NCBI GenBank assembly: GCA_030441535.1
Contig: JAUJFZ010000006.1
Location: 137,024 to 201,023 of the forward strand
Reading direction: 5' to 3'
Origin: Betaproteobacteria bacterium LSUCC0117
Lineage (GTDB): Bacteria; Pseudomonadota; Gammaproteobacteria; Burkholderiales; Burkholderiaceae_C
DNA: 64,000 bases
The position numbers were made by a program, and so were the translations under genes. The stretch's first letter is position 1; the number at the start of each line of letters is the position of its first letter. This document shows, piece by piece, positions 44,582 to 52,560 of the stretch. The notes beneath the pieces are model-generated. The model was given only the letters and a program-made list of their open reading frames with translations. It had not been told where the DNA came from and searched no databases.

Positions 44582-44618
44582 CAACGCAGTGCTGGTGGCG
44601 ACTGCGTTGTCCCACCAG
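44582..44618 (+). ncRNA. structured hppA leader: H-type pseudoknot candidate
   Basis: CAACGCAGT (44582-44590) pairs perfectly with ACTGCGTTG (44601-44609) around a 10-nt loop. Within that loop CTGGTGG (44592-44598) pairs perfectly with CCACCAG (44612-44618). This forms an H-type pseudoknot or two exclusive hairpins, 27 bases before the hppA start. Listed as a candidate cis-acting RNA. Confidence 0.5.
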
Positions 44619-44645
44619 ATCACCGTTACAACATGGGAGATAAAT

Positions 44646-46712
44646 ATGTCGGGTCAATCAGCGTTGACACTTGCCATCGTGTGTGGGTTTATTGCAGTTG
44701 CCTATGGGTTCTGGGCGCGAAGTTGGATACTTGCTCAGGATTCGGGGAATCCCAGAATGCAAGAGATTGCCGCGGCAATTCAGACCGGAGCGGCCGCGTA
44801 TCTAGCCCGCCAGTACAAGACCATTAGCGTGGTGGGAATCATCCTAGCGATCCTCATAGCCGTAGTCTTAAGCCCAATGAGCGCAGTGGGTTTTGTGATT
44901 GGCGCGGTTCTTTCTGGCGCGTGCGGTTTTATCGGCATGAATATCTCTGTTCGGGCTAACGTTCGCACAGCGCAGGCGGCAACCAAGGGTATCGGTCCTG
45001 CACTGGACGTGGCCTTTCGAGGTGGCGCCATCACCGGCATGCTGGTGGTCGGGTTAGGGTTGCTGGGGGTAACTGGATTTTTCTGGTTTCTAACTAGCGA
45101 CGGTATGGCGAGCGGCGCCGATCTCGCGAAACAATTGAATCCGCTCATCGGATTCGCGTTTGGCTCCTCCCTCATATCCATCTTTGCGCGCTTGGGCGGG
45201 GGCATCTTCACAAAAGGTGCTGACGTCGGGGCGGATTTGGTCGGAAAGGTCGAAGCCGGTATTCCCGAAGATGACCCTCGCAACCCTGCGGTGATCGCCG
45301 ATAACGTTGGCGACAACGTCGGAGATTGCGCTGGAATGGCTGCTGACCTCTTCGAGACCTATGCGGTGACATTGATTGCTACGATGGTTTTGGGAGCCTT
45401 AATGGTCACAAATGACGGCGGAAGCGCGGTGGTATATCCCCTCGCCTTAGGCGCTGTATCGATTCTGGCTTCCATCGTTGGGTGCTTTTTTGTCAGGGCG
45501 ACACCGGGCATGAAGAACGTCATGCCGGCGCTTTACAAAGGTTTAGCGGTATCGGGCGTACTCTCGCTGATCGCCTTCTACTTCGTGACACAAGCGCTCA
45601 TCCCAGATGACGCATTAGGTGCCTCTGGTAGCCAAAATGCGCTCTTTGGATCATGTGTGGTTGGCCTGGTACTGACTGGCGTCTTGGTATGGATAACTGA
45701 GTACTACACAGGAACACAATACCCACCGGTAAAACATATCGCTGAAGCCTCGACAACCGGTCACGGAACCAACATCATCGCGGGCTTGGGTGTATCCATG
45801 CGCTCCACCGCATGGCCCGTGCTGTTCGTGTGCTTATCCATCTGGACTGCCTACTCGCTCGGTGGCCTTTATGGTATTGCAATCGCTGCAACCTCGATGT
45901 TGAGTATGGCTGGCATCGTTGTCGCGCTTGACGCCTATGGTCCGATCACCGACAACGCCGGTGGCATCGCAGAAATGGCTGAAATGCCAGCGAGTGTCCG
46001 CGATATTACCGACCCGCTCGATGCAGTCGGAAACACCACCAAAGCCGTCACGAAAGGATACGCGATTGGGTCTGCTGGCCTGGCCGCATTGGTGCTCTTC
46101 GCTGACTACACCCATAAATTAGAGGCCTACGGGAAAGTCATCAACTTTGACCTGAGCAACCCGCTGGTCATCATAGGATTGTTCATTGGCGGACTGATCC
46201 CATACCTGTTCGGAGCCATGGCCATGGAAGCTGTCGGACGCGCCGCCGGGTCTGTGGTTGTGGAGGTTCGACGTCAGTTCAAGGAGATTCCTGGGATCAT
46301 GGACGGGTCAGGTAAACCCGAATACGGCCGTGCGGTCGATATGCTTACAACCGCTGCCATTAAAGAAATGATGATTCCGTCATTGCTCCCGGTGATTGCC
46401 CCCATTCTGGTGGGTTTGATCCTCGGGCCAGCGGCATTGGGAGGCCTGCTGATGGGCACCATCATCACAGGTCTGTTTGTGGCGATCTCGATGTGTACTG
46501 GCGGTGGCGCTTGGGACAACGCCAAGAAGTACATCGAAGACGGAAACTTCGGCGGCAAGGGGTCTGAAACACATAAGGCAGCCGTGACCGGTGACACGGT
46601 TGGAGATCCCTACAAAGATACCGCAGGCCCTGCCATCAACCCATTGATCAAGATCATTAATATCGTGGCTCTAATGATCGTGCCCGTGATGATGCAGATA
46701 CATGGTGCTTGA
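44646..46712 (+). CDS. hppA: H+-translocating membrane pyrophosphatase, K+-independent type
   Basis: 688 residues from ATG 44646, with GGGAG upstream. About 15-16 membrane segments. The pyrophosphate-binding acidic motif is seen as KGADVGADLVGKVEAGIPED, and the third acidic motif near the C-terminus as GDTVGDPYKDTAGPA. The determinant GNTTKAVTKG has Lys then Thr in the positions that distinguish K+-independent enzymes (K+-dependent ones carry Ala). It couples pyrophosphate hydrolysis to proton export. A structured leader precedes it. Confidence 0.96.
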   Translation: MSGQSALTLAIVCGFIAVAYGFWARSWILAQDSGNPRMQEIAAAIQTGAAAYLARQYKTISVVGIILAILIAVVLSPMSAVGFVIGAVLSGACGFIGMNISVRANVRTAQAATKGIGPALDVAFRGGAITGMLVVGLGLLGVTGFFWFLTSDGMASGADLAKQLNPLIGFAFGSSLISIFARLGGGIFTKGADVGADLVGKVEAGIPEDDPRNPAVIADNVGDNVGDCAGMAADLFETYAVTLIATMVLGALMVTNDGGSAVVYPLALGAVSILASIVGCFFVRATPGMKNVMPALYKGLAVSGVLSLIAFYFVTQALIPDDALGASGSQNALFGSCVVGLVLTGVLVWITEYYTGTQYPPVKHIAEASTTGHGTNIIAGLGVSMRSTAWPVLFVCLSIWTAYSLGGLYGIAIAATSMLSMAGIVVALDAYGPITDNAGGIAEMAEMPASVRDITDPLDAVGNTTKAVTKGYAIGSAGLAALVLFADYTHKLEAYGKVINFDLSNPLVIIGLFIGGLIPYLFGAMAMEAVGRAAGSVVVEVRRQFKEIPGIMDGSGKPEYGRAVDMLTTAAIKEMMIPSLLPVIAPILVGLILGPAALGGLLMGTIITGLFVAISMCTGGGAWDNAKKYIEDGNFGGKGSETHKAAVTGDTVGDPYKDTAGPAINPLIKIINIVALMIVPVMMQIHGA

Positions 46713-46737
46713 TCGCTGAGCGCACTTAAACCACGAG

Positions 46738-46769
46738 AAGCGCAAAGCCACATCGGCTTTGCGCTTTTT
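46738..46769 (+). terminator. terminator after hppA
   Basis: Stem GCGCAAAGCC (46740-46749) / GGCTTTGCGC (46755-46764), loop ACATC, then TTTTT. 26 bases after the hppA stop. Confidence 0.9.
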
Positions 46770-46815
46770 CGCGTTTAATTGCTGGACTGTGAATAAATTG
46801 ACGACAATAAGAGCT

Positions 46816-47970
46816 ATGAGCAAGCCTACTATTCCGGTCATCGATGTGCGCCAGCGCCCTACCGTAATGACTCCCGAACTGCGCGCGATCATTGCCAGCC
46901 TTGATCTAGAGGGCCCGGTGTTGGATCAGTTGTCTCGCCCGCTGCGCGACCTGCGTATCAGTGTCACTGATCGCTGTAACTTCCGCTGCAGCTACTGCAT
47001 GCCAAAAAGCGTTTTCACGCGCGACCACACCTACCTACCCCAAAGCGATCTGTTGAGTTTTGAGGAAATCACAACGATCGCAGAAGCCGCTACGCGCCTC
47101 GGCGTGAAGAAAATTCGTATCACCGGCGGCGAACCCTTATTGCGTAAAAACCTTGAGATATTGATTGCCCAACTCAGTGCCCTGCGCACCACCGACGGCA
47201 AACCCCTGGATCTCACGCTGACCACCAATGCGAGTTTGCTTAAACGAAAAGCACAGCTACTGAAAGATGCGGGGTTATCGCGCCTGACCGTGAGTCTCGA
47301 TGCCCTTGACGACGGCATCTTTCGAAAAATGAATGACATGGACTTTCCCGTAGTGGACGTCCTTGAGGGCATTGACACGGCACTGGCTGTTGGCTTCAAA
47401 GATATCAAGGTCAACATGGTCGTTAAGCGCGGCACCAATGTTGACCAGATCGTCCCCATGGCTCGCCACTTCCGCGGCACAGGTGTTGCCTTGCGCTTCA
47501 TTGAGTACATGGATGTCGGCGCCAGCAATGGCTGGCGTATGGATGAGGTTTTACCCAGCGCCGATGTGCTCGCAATGCTGCAAGCGCAGTGGCCGATGGT
47601 ATCGTTGCCAGCAAAGAGCAAAGGTGAAACGGCAAAGCGATATGGCTATCTCGACGCAAGCGGCGCGGTCGACGCCAGCCTCGGCGAAGTGGGCTTCATC
47701 AGCAGCGTCACGGAGGCCTTCTGCCACGAGTGCAACCGCGCCCGCTTGTCGACTGACGGCCGGTTGTTCGCCTGCCTGTTCGCCACTCAAGGGACCGATA
47801 TCAAACACCTGCTTCGGGGCGAAGAGCCCGTGAATGCGGACTTCGTCGCACGTTATCTTGCCCACACCTGGATGCAACGCTCGGATCAATACTCTGCATT
47901 ACGCCAAGCAGGTGTTATCCCGGCAGGTAACGCAAGCGCCCGTATCGAGATGAGCTATATCGGCGGCTGA
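46816..47970 (+). CDS. moaA: GTP 3',8-cyclase (molybdenum cofactor synthesis)
   Basis: 384 residues from ATG 46816. The radical SAM cluster motif is CNFRCSYC, the second cluster is held by CHECNRARLSTDGRLFACL, and the chain ends in Gly-Gly as expected. It converts GTP to cyclic pyranopterin monophosphate together with MoaC. No other mo- genes adjoin it, so it stands alone after the hppA terminator. Convergent with rnhA. Cytoplasmic. Confidence 0.95.
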   Translation: MSKPTIPVIDVRQRPTVMTPELRAIIASLDLEGPVLDQLSRPLRDLRISVTDRCNFRCSYCMPKSVFTRDHTYLPQSDLLSFEEITTIAEAATRLGVKKIRITGGEPLLRKNLEILIAQLSALRTTDGKPLDLTLTTNASLLKRKAQLLKDAGLSRLTVSLDALDDGIFRKMNDMDFPVVDVLEGIDTALAVGFKDIKVNMVVKRGTNVDQIVPMARHFRGTGVALRFIEYMDVGASNGWRMDEVLPSADVLAMLQAQWPMVSLPAKSKGETAKRYGYLDASGAVDASLGEVGFISSVTEAFCHECNRARLSTDGRLFACLFATQGTDIKHLLRGEEPVNADFVARYLAHTWMQRSDQYSALRQAGVIPAGNASARIEMSYIGG

Positions 47971-47976
47971 TGCAAA

Positions 47977-48414
47977 TCAGTGGGACACCACGCCACGGTT
48001 TGCCAGTGCATCAGCCCGCTCATTGCCGGGGTCGCCCGCGTGGCCCTTGACCCATCGCCAATCGATGTGATGAGGTGAATTCGTCACCAAATCATCCAAA
48101 ATTTGCCATAGATCGACGTTTTTAACCGGCTGCTTCGAAGCGGTTTTCCAGCCACGGGCCTTCCAACCTTTCACCCATTCGGTGATACCTTTACGAACGT
48201 ATTCACTGTCTAAAAACAGTGTGACGTCACAGGGGCGCTTAAGCGCGCGCAACGCCTCAATAACGGCCATTAACTCCATGCGGTTGTTGGTCGTTAAATC
48301 CTCCCCACCAAATAATTCGCGTTCGATCCCTTCGGCCTTGAGCAAAACCCCCCAGCCACCAGGTCCTGGATTACCTTTACAGGCCCCATCCGTGTAAATG
48401 ATTACTTTATTCAT
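47977..48414 (-). CDS. rnhA: ribonuclease HI
   Basis: 145 residues. Catalytic acidic residues in IYTDGACKGNPGPGGWG (Asp), NRMELMAVIEAL (Glu), LFLDSEYVRKG (Asp), and the final NERADALA (Asp). Degrades RNA in RNA-DNA hybrids. Its start overlaps the 3' end of the methyltransferase gene by eight bases, so the two are coupled. Cytoplasmic. Confidence 0.96.
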   Translation of the reverse strand: MNKVIIYTDGACKGNPGPGGWGVLLKAEGIERELFGGEDLTTNNRMELMAVIEALRALKRPCDVTLFLDSEYVRKGITEWVKGWKARGWKTASKQPVKNVDLWQILDDLVTNSPHHIDWRWVKGHAGDPGNERADALANRGVVSH

Positions 48415-49144
48415 GCGTGGATCGTACCCGAGCCGAGCTCTTTACTGGCACCTTAACCAGCCGCCGTTGTCGACGCCAGGCGGGGCCCAGCAAACGAGTC
48501 GCGCGCACGCGCTTGACCGCAATCAAAAAATACGCACTGGCCGCAAAGGGCCAAAGTGCGGACCCGGTGGCTTCCATCCAAGCGGTTCGATCGACCCAGG
48601 GTTGACTGTGCCAAGCTGGTCGATATAACCCACGCTTCACAACCTCTACCTCGAAACCCAGCAGTTTCAACCAATCACGGCAACGCCACAAACCAATCCA
48701 ATTGGCCACCGGCGCTTTAAATGGGGATGCCTTTGCGCCAGATTTGATACCCAATCGCGTCGCCCAGTCATAACGTCGCTGCCGCAGACCCCATAGGCTA
48801 AAAGGGTTCAGACCCGCAATAATCACCCGCCCTTCGGGTACCAGTACGCGCTCAACTTCGCGTAGGCTCTGGTGTGCGTCCAGACTGCGCTCCAAGGTGT
48901 GCGGCAAAACCACTAAGTCAAGCGTGTTCGACTGAAACGGCAGTGCCTCGCAAAACGCATCTGCATCGCCGCCGGCATCAATCAACCAACGATGCGGCAT
49001 CCGGTTCGCGCGCAACCCGTCCAATTCGGGCTCACCCAATTGAATGGCATGATAGCCAAACACGTCGGCCACCGACTCGTCCAACTCCGCCTGTAACCAC
49101 GCTAACCAGCAAGCCCTCAGCGCATCTGTGGTTTGTTCAGTCAA
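48407..49144 (-). CDS. class I SAM-dependent methyltransferase
   Basis: 245 residues from TTG 49144, which has AAGGGA eight bases upstream; no ATG occurs until about residue 49, and another TTG at 49162 is possible. The methyltransferase core is LDLVVLPHTLERSLDAHQSLREVERVLVPEGRVIIAG, with a weakly conserved glycine-rich SAM loop. Related proteins often sit upstream of rnhA, and gloB is divergent here. Target unknown. Cytoplasmic. Confidence 0.78.
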   Translation of the reverse strand: MTEQTTDALRACWLAWLQAELDESVADVFGYHAIQLGEPELDGLRANRMPHRWLIDAGGDADAFCEALPFQSNTLDLVVLPHTLERSLDAHQSLREVERVLVPEGRVIIAGLNPFSLWGLRQRRYDWATRLGIKSGAKASPFKAPVANWIGLWRCRDWLKLLGFEVEVVKRGLYRPAWHSQPWVDRTAWMEATGSALWPFAASAYFLIAVKRVRATRLLGPAWRRQRRLVKVPVKSSARVRSTHE

Positions 49145-49200
49145 ATTTATAATTCCCTTCAATGTTTACCGCGTCAGAGCGCGCCAACGCACCATTATTT

Positions 49201-49992
49201 ATGAAGCCCCTAACCCTCTTACCCGTGCCCGCATTTAACGACAATTATTTGTGGGTTTTACACGATGGTCAAAGCGCGCTGGTAGTGGACCCGGGCGATG
49301 CCGCTCCGGTCGCGGAGGCTCTTAATGCGAACGGGCTTCAGTTAGAAACCATCTTGGTCACCCATCACCATGGGGATCATACGGGGGGGGTCTCCGCTCT
49401 CCAAGCAGCTTTCGGTTCAAAGGTGTACGCGCCAGCTAATGACCCGATGCCGTTCGTCAAGAAAACGCCGTTTACAGCGGTCGATGAGGGCAGTCATTTT
49501 TCTGCCCTCGGTTGTCGCTGGCAAGTCATGGCAGTACCCGGTCACACGCTGGGCCACATCGCTTATTTCGTTGAACTATCAAACGATGACCCCATCCTCT
49601 TTTGTGGGGACACCCTATTCTCCGGTGGTTGCGGGAGATTGTTTGAGGGTACGCCCGCACAAATGCATCAGTCACTGACGCGGTTTGCTGCTTTGCCTGG
49701 TCAAACTCGGGTGTGCTGTGCACATGAGTACACGCTGAGTAATTTGAAGTTTGCGCGAGCCGTTGAGCCTGAGAATGAAGACTTGATGCGTTACAGTGTG
49801 TGGTGTGAAGAACGTCGCGCTGCGCTTGAGCCCACTTTGCCGAGCCGCGTTGAAATCGAGCGCCAAATCAATCCCTTTTTACGGGTTACGCAGTCGGCTG
49901 TAGTGGCCGCGGCGCAATCCAAATCCCCCGCTTCACCACCAGACCCCGTCTCGGTACTGGGTGTGTTGCGCGAGTGGAAAAATAACAGTTAA
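49201..49992 (+). CDS. gloB: hydroxyacylglutathione hydrolase (glyoxalase II)
   Basis: 263 residues from ATG 49201 (MKPLTLLPVPAFNDNYLW). The metallo-beta-lactamase metal site is THHHGDHTGG, followed by GHTLGHIAYF and FCGDTLFSGGCGR. It hydrolyses S-lactoylglutathione in methylglyoxal detoxification. The frame begins 39 bases earlier, but this start fits the family. Divergent from the methyltransferase and followed by mltD. Cytoplasmic. Confidence 0.95.
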   Translation: MKPLTLLPVPAFNDNYLWVLHDGQSALVVDPGDAAPVAEALNANGLQLETILVTHHHGDHTGGVSALQAAFGSKVYAPANDPMPFVKKTPFTAVDEGSHFSALGCRWQVMAVPGHTLGHIAYFVELSNDDPILFCGDTLFSGGCGRLFEGTPAQMHQSLTRFAALPGQTRVCCAHEYTLSNLKFARAVEPENEDLMRYSVWCEERRAALEPTLPSRVEIERQINPFLRVTQSAVVAAAQSKSPASPPDPVSVLGVLREWKNNS

Positions 49993-50061
49993 GCCCTGTC
50001 CATCAAGGCCGATCGCCGAACCATGCCATCTTTGTGTTTTGAGAAATTCCGTCGTCTTCCT

Positions 50062-51588
50062 ATGCCATTGACACGTTTGTGCGCTTTGGCTAGCGCACTC
50101 TGGTTGAGCGGGTGTGTGACGACCCAACCCGTGACGAATAACCAAGGCCCAGCGCCCGTCATTTCCTCCCAAAGTCACAACGATACCCCCAGCATTGCCC
50201 AAGTGCCTGCTGATATCCCTCAAGCGCAGCCGACTCAAGCGCAGCCGACGATTGATGACTTAGCGGTTGCCGAGGCGGGTCAGCCCGAAGTAGCCCGTGA
50301 ACCACCTGAGGCGCCGCTGACACCCGCGCCCACCATGGGCCCGTTGACACCGATCGGAACGACAGCGCCATTGGCCGCGGCCGACGTGGCGACCGTTGCA
50401 GCACCCAGCGACATGTGGGACCGCATTCGGCGTGGTCTCACGATGCCTGATATCGACGGCCCACTGGTGGAATCCCGCATCAACTGGTACGTGAGCAAAC
50501 CCGACTACATCCAACGTATGTCCGAGCGGTCGGCGCGTTACATGTTCTATATCGTCGAAGAACTTGAGCGTCGCCACCTCCCAACTGAATTAGCTCTGCT
50601 CCCCTTCATCGAGAGTGCCTTCAACCCAGACGCTGTGTCTCGGACCAAGGCTGTCGGCATCTGGCAATTTATGCCACTGACCGGACGCGAGTATGACCTG
50701 CGCCAAAACAGCTTCCGGGATGATCGGCAAGATGTGGTCGCATCAACGAACGCCGCGCTTGACTACCTTGAGTCGCTTTACGCCCAATTCGGCGACTGGC
50801 ACCTCGCCCTTGCGGCCTACAACTGGGGCCAAGGTAACGTCCGACGAGCGATCGCCAAAAACAAAAAAGCACGCAAACCAACGGGCTACCTTGATCTGCG
50901 TATGCCCAATGAAACGCGGCTGTACGTGCCCAAGTTACAAGCAGTTGAGCAAATCGTGCGCAACCCAGAGGCTTATGGCCTCACGTTGCCAGAGGTTCCC
51001 AATCACCCGTTTTTTGAATCAGTCACCATTGATCGTGACATCGATGTTGCTTTGGTAGCAAAACTCTCTGGCATCAGCGAGACAGACTTCAGAAAACTCA
51101 ATCCAGCCCAGCGACAACCGGTGATTTTGTCTAACGGCACGCCGGAAATTTTGTTGCCCTGGGATAACGCCACTGAGTTCAAGTTACGCCTCGAAGGCTA
51201 CAACGGACCCCTATCCTCCTGGACGGCATGGGTCGCCAAACGCAACTACACGCCAGCGCAAATCGCCAAGCTCGTTCGAATGCCCGAGAAAGAGCTGCGA
51301 GCGATCAACAACATCCCCCCACGCATGTTGGTTCGGAAAGGGTCCACCCTCCTCGTGCGCAAGCACAGAGAGACCCAAGCGGACGTCCCAGCAAAGATCG
51401 CAGATAACGCCCAGTTGGCGCTCTCGCCACAATTCAGTCGTCAAAAAATTCGAGTAAAGCGGGGGCAAACGCTATCGCATATCTCAGATCAATATGGTGT
51501 GAGTGTCGCAACGCTGATGAAGTGGAATAACCTGAAAAGCCCGCGCAGTCTGCGTGCTGGTCAATCACTGATCGTGAAGATCCGTTAA
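50062..51588 (+). CDS. mltD: membrane-bound lytic murein transglycosylase D
   Basis: 508 residues from ATG 50062; the upstream ATG at 50023 is less apt because the lipoprotein signal starts here (LCALASALWLSGC). After a Pro/Gln/Ala-rich linker with a repeated QAQPT unit comes the SLT domain: ALLPFIESAFNPDAVSRTKAVGIWQF, with the catalytic Glu in ES. A LysM repeat closes the protein (KRGQTLSHISDQYGVSVATLMKWNN). It cuts glycan strands at the inner face of the outer membrane. Convergent with recR, overlapping by four bases. Confidence 0.93.
   Translation: MPLTRLCALASALWLSGCVTTQPVTNNQGPAPVISSQSHNDTPSIAQVPADIPQAQPTQAQPTIDDLAVAEAGQPEVAREPPEAPLTPAPTMGPLTPIGTTAPLAAADVATVAAPSDMWDRIRRGLTMPDIDGPLVESRINWYVSKPDYIQRMSERSARYMFYIVEELERRHLPTELALLPFIESAFNPDAVSRTKAVGIWQFMPLTGREYDLRQNSFRDDRQDVVASTNAALDYLESLYAQFGDWHLALAAYNWGQGNVRRAIAKNKKARKPTGYLDLRMPNETRLYVPKLQAVEQIVRNPEAYGLTLPEVPNHPFFESVTIDRDIDVALVAKLSGISETDFRKLNPAQRQPVILSNGTPEILLPWDNATEFKLRLEGYNGPLSSWTAWVAKRNYTPAQIAKLVRMPEKELRAINNIPPRMLVRKGSTLLVRKHRETQADVPAKIADNAQLALSPQFSRQKIRVKRGQTLSHISDQYGVSVATLMKWNNLKSPRSLRAGQSLIVKIR
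50221..50250 (+). repeat. 15-bp tandem repeat inside mltD
   Basis: CAAGCGCAGCCGAC followed by T, then again by G: two copies, encoding QAQPT twice in the linker after the signal peptide. Probably copy-number slippage in low-constraint sequence. Confidence 0.7.
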
Positions 51589-52199
51589 CGACGGTCGATG
51601 AATGAGTGGGCGATTGTGCCCACATCCACATATTCCAATTCACTGCCTACAGGTACACCGCGCGATAAACGCGTGACCCGGACGGGCAAACCCTTTAAGG
51701 CCTGCCCAATCACATGGGCGGTGGCTTCGCCCTCTGCGGTGAAATTAGTGGCCAAAATGACCTCTTGAATCGGTGTCCCCGACACCCTCTCATCGCCCTC
51801 AGGGCTAATGCGATCGAACAGCCGCTTCAAACCAATTTCGCGCGGACCCACGCCATCTAACGGACTGAGCTTCCCCATCAATACAAAGTACAGCCCGTTG
51901 TATGCACGCGTTCGCTCCAACGCCGCTTGATCTGCTGGGGTCTCGACGACGCAAAGCTGCGTCTGATCGCGCGCAGGGTCTACGCACGTGGCGCACTGGA
52001 CGTCCTCTGTGAGTGTGTAGCAGCAGCTGCAATGGCGCAGCCGCACGACCGCATCATCGAGCGCGCGCGCAAGCGCCTTTGCGCCTGCCGTGTCCTGTTG
52101 CATCAGATGAAAGGCCATCCGCGCAGCCGACTTCACGCCCACCCCTGGCAGGCATTGCAAGGCCTGCGTGAGGTTTTCGAGGGCGGAGGGCTTGGCCAC
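51585..52199 (-). CDS. recR: recombination mediator RecR
   Basis: 204 residues. The N-terminal helix-hairpin-helix (LPGVGVKSAARMAFHLM), the C4 zinc finger in the CSCCYTLTEDVQCATC segment, and the Toprim domain (LCVVETPADQAALERTRAYNGLYFVLMGKL) are all present. RecR works with RecO/RecF to load RecA. The third gene of the dnaX-ybaB-recR operon; the gap after ybaB is only two bases. Confidence 0.96.
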   Translation of the reverse strand: MAKPSALENLTQALQCLPGVGVKSAARMAFHLMQQDTAGAKALARALDDAVVRLRHCSCCYTLTEDVQCATCVDPARDQTQLCVVETPADQAALERTRAYNGLYFVLMGKLSPLDGVGPREIGLKRLFDRISPEGDERVSGTPIQEVILATNFTAEGEATAHVIGQALKGLPVRVTRLSRGVPVGSELEYVDVGTIAHSFIDRR

Positions 52200-52201
52200 A
52201 G

Positions 52202-52525
52202 TTAGAAAGGCAGCTTCATACCGCCGGGCATACCAGCGGTGATTTTGCCCAGCTTCTGCTCGGAGGTTGCCTCAGCCTGACGCACAGCGTCATTGAAAGC
52301 GGCCGCCACCAAGTCTTCCAACATTTCCTTGTCGTCAGCCATCAAGGAAGCATCGATTTCAACGCGTTTTACATCGTACTTACATGTCATTTGAACCTTC
52401 ACCAGGCCAGAACCGGCTTGGCCCGAGACCTCAATCGTGGCCAACTCTGCCTGCGCCTTTTTTAAGTTTTCTTGCATGGCCTGCGCTTGCTTCATCAAGC
52501 CTGCCATTTGTCCTTTGTTAAACAT
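52202..52525 (-). CDS. ybaB: YbaB/EbfC nucleoid-associated protein
   Basis: 107 residues. FNKGQMAGLMKQAQAMQENLKKAQAELATIEVSGQAG and the C-terminal MADDKEMLEDLVAAAFNDAV match YbaB/EbfC. It binds DNA as a dimer and is nearly always encoded between dnaX and recR. It lies two bases before recR. Confidence 0.96.
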   Translation of the reverse strand: MFNKGQMAGLMKQAQAMQENLKKAQAELATIEVSGQAGSGLVKVQMTCKYDVKRVEIDASLMADDKEMLEDLVAAAFNDAVRQAEATSEQKLGKITAGMPGGMKLPF

Positions 52526-52560
52526 CTTGCATCCTCTCTTGGTTCAGTTCAAAAATAAAA

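Noticed and set aside
44409..44645. Fluoride riboswitch before hppA
   Set aside because: The conserved bases of that motif are not present; the two perfect helices belong to a different fold.
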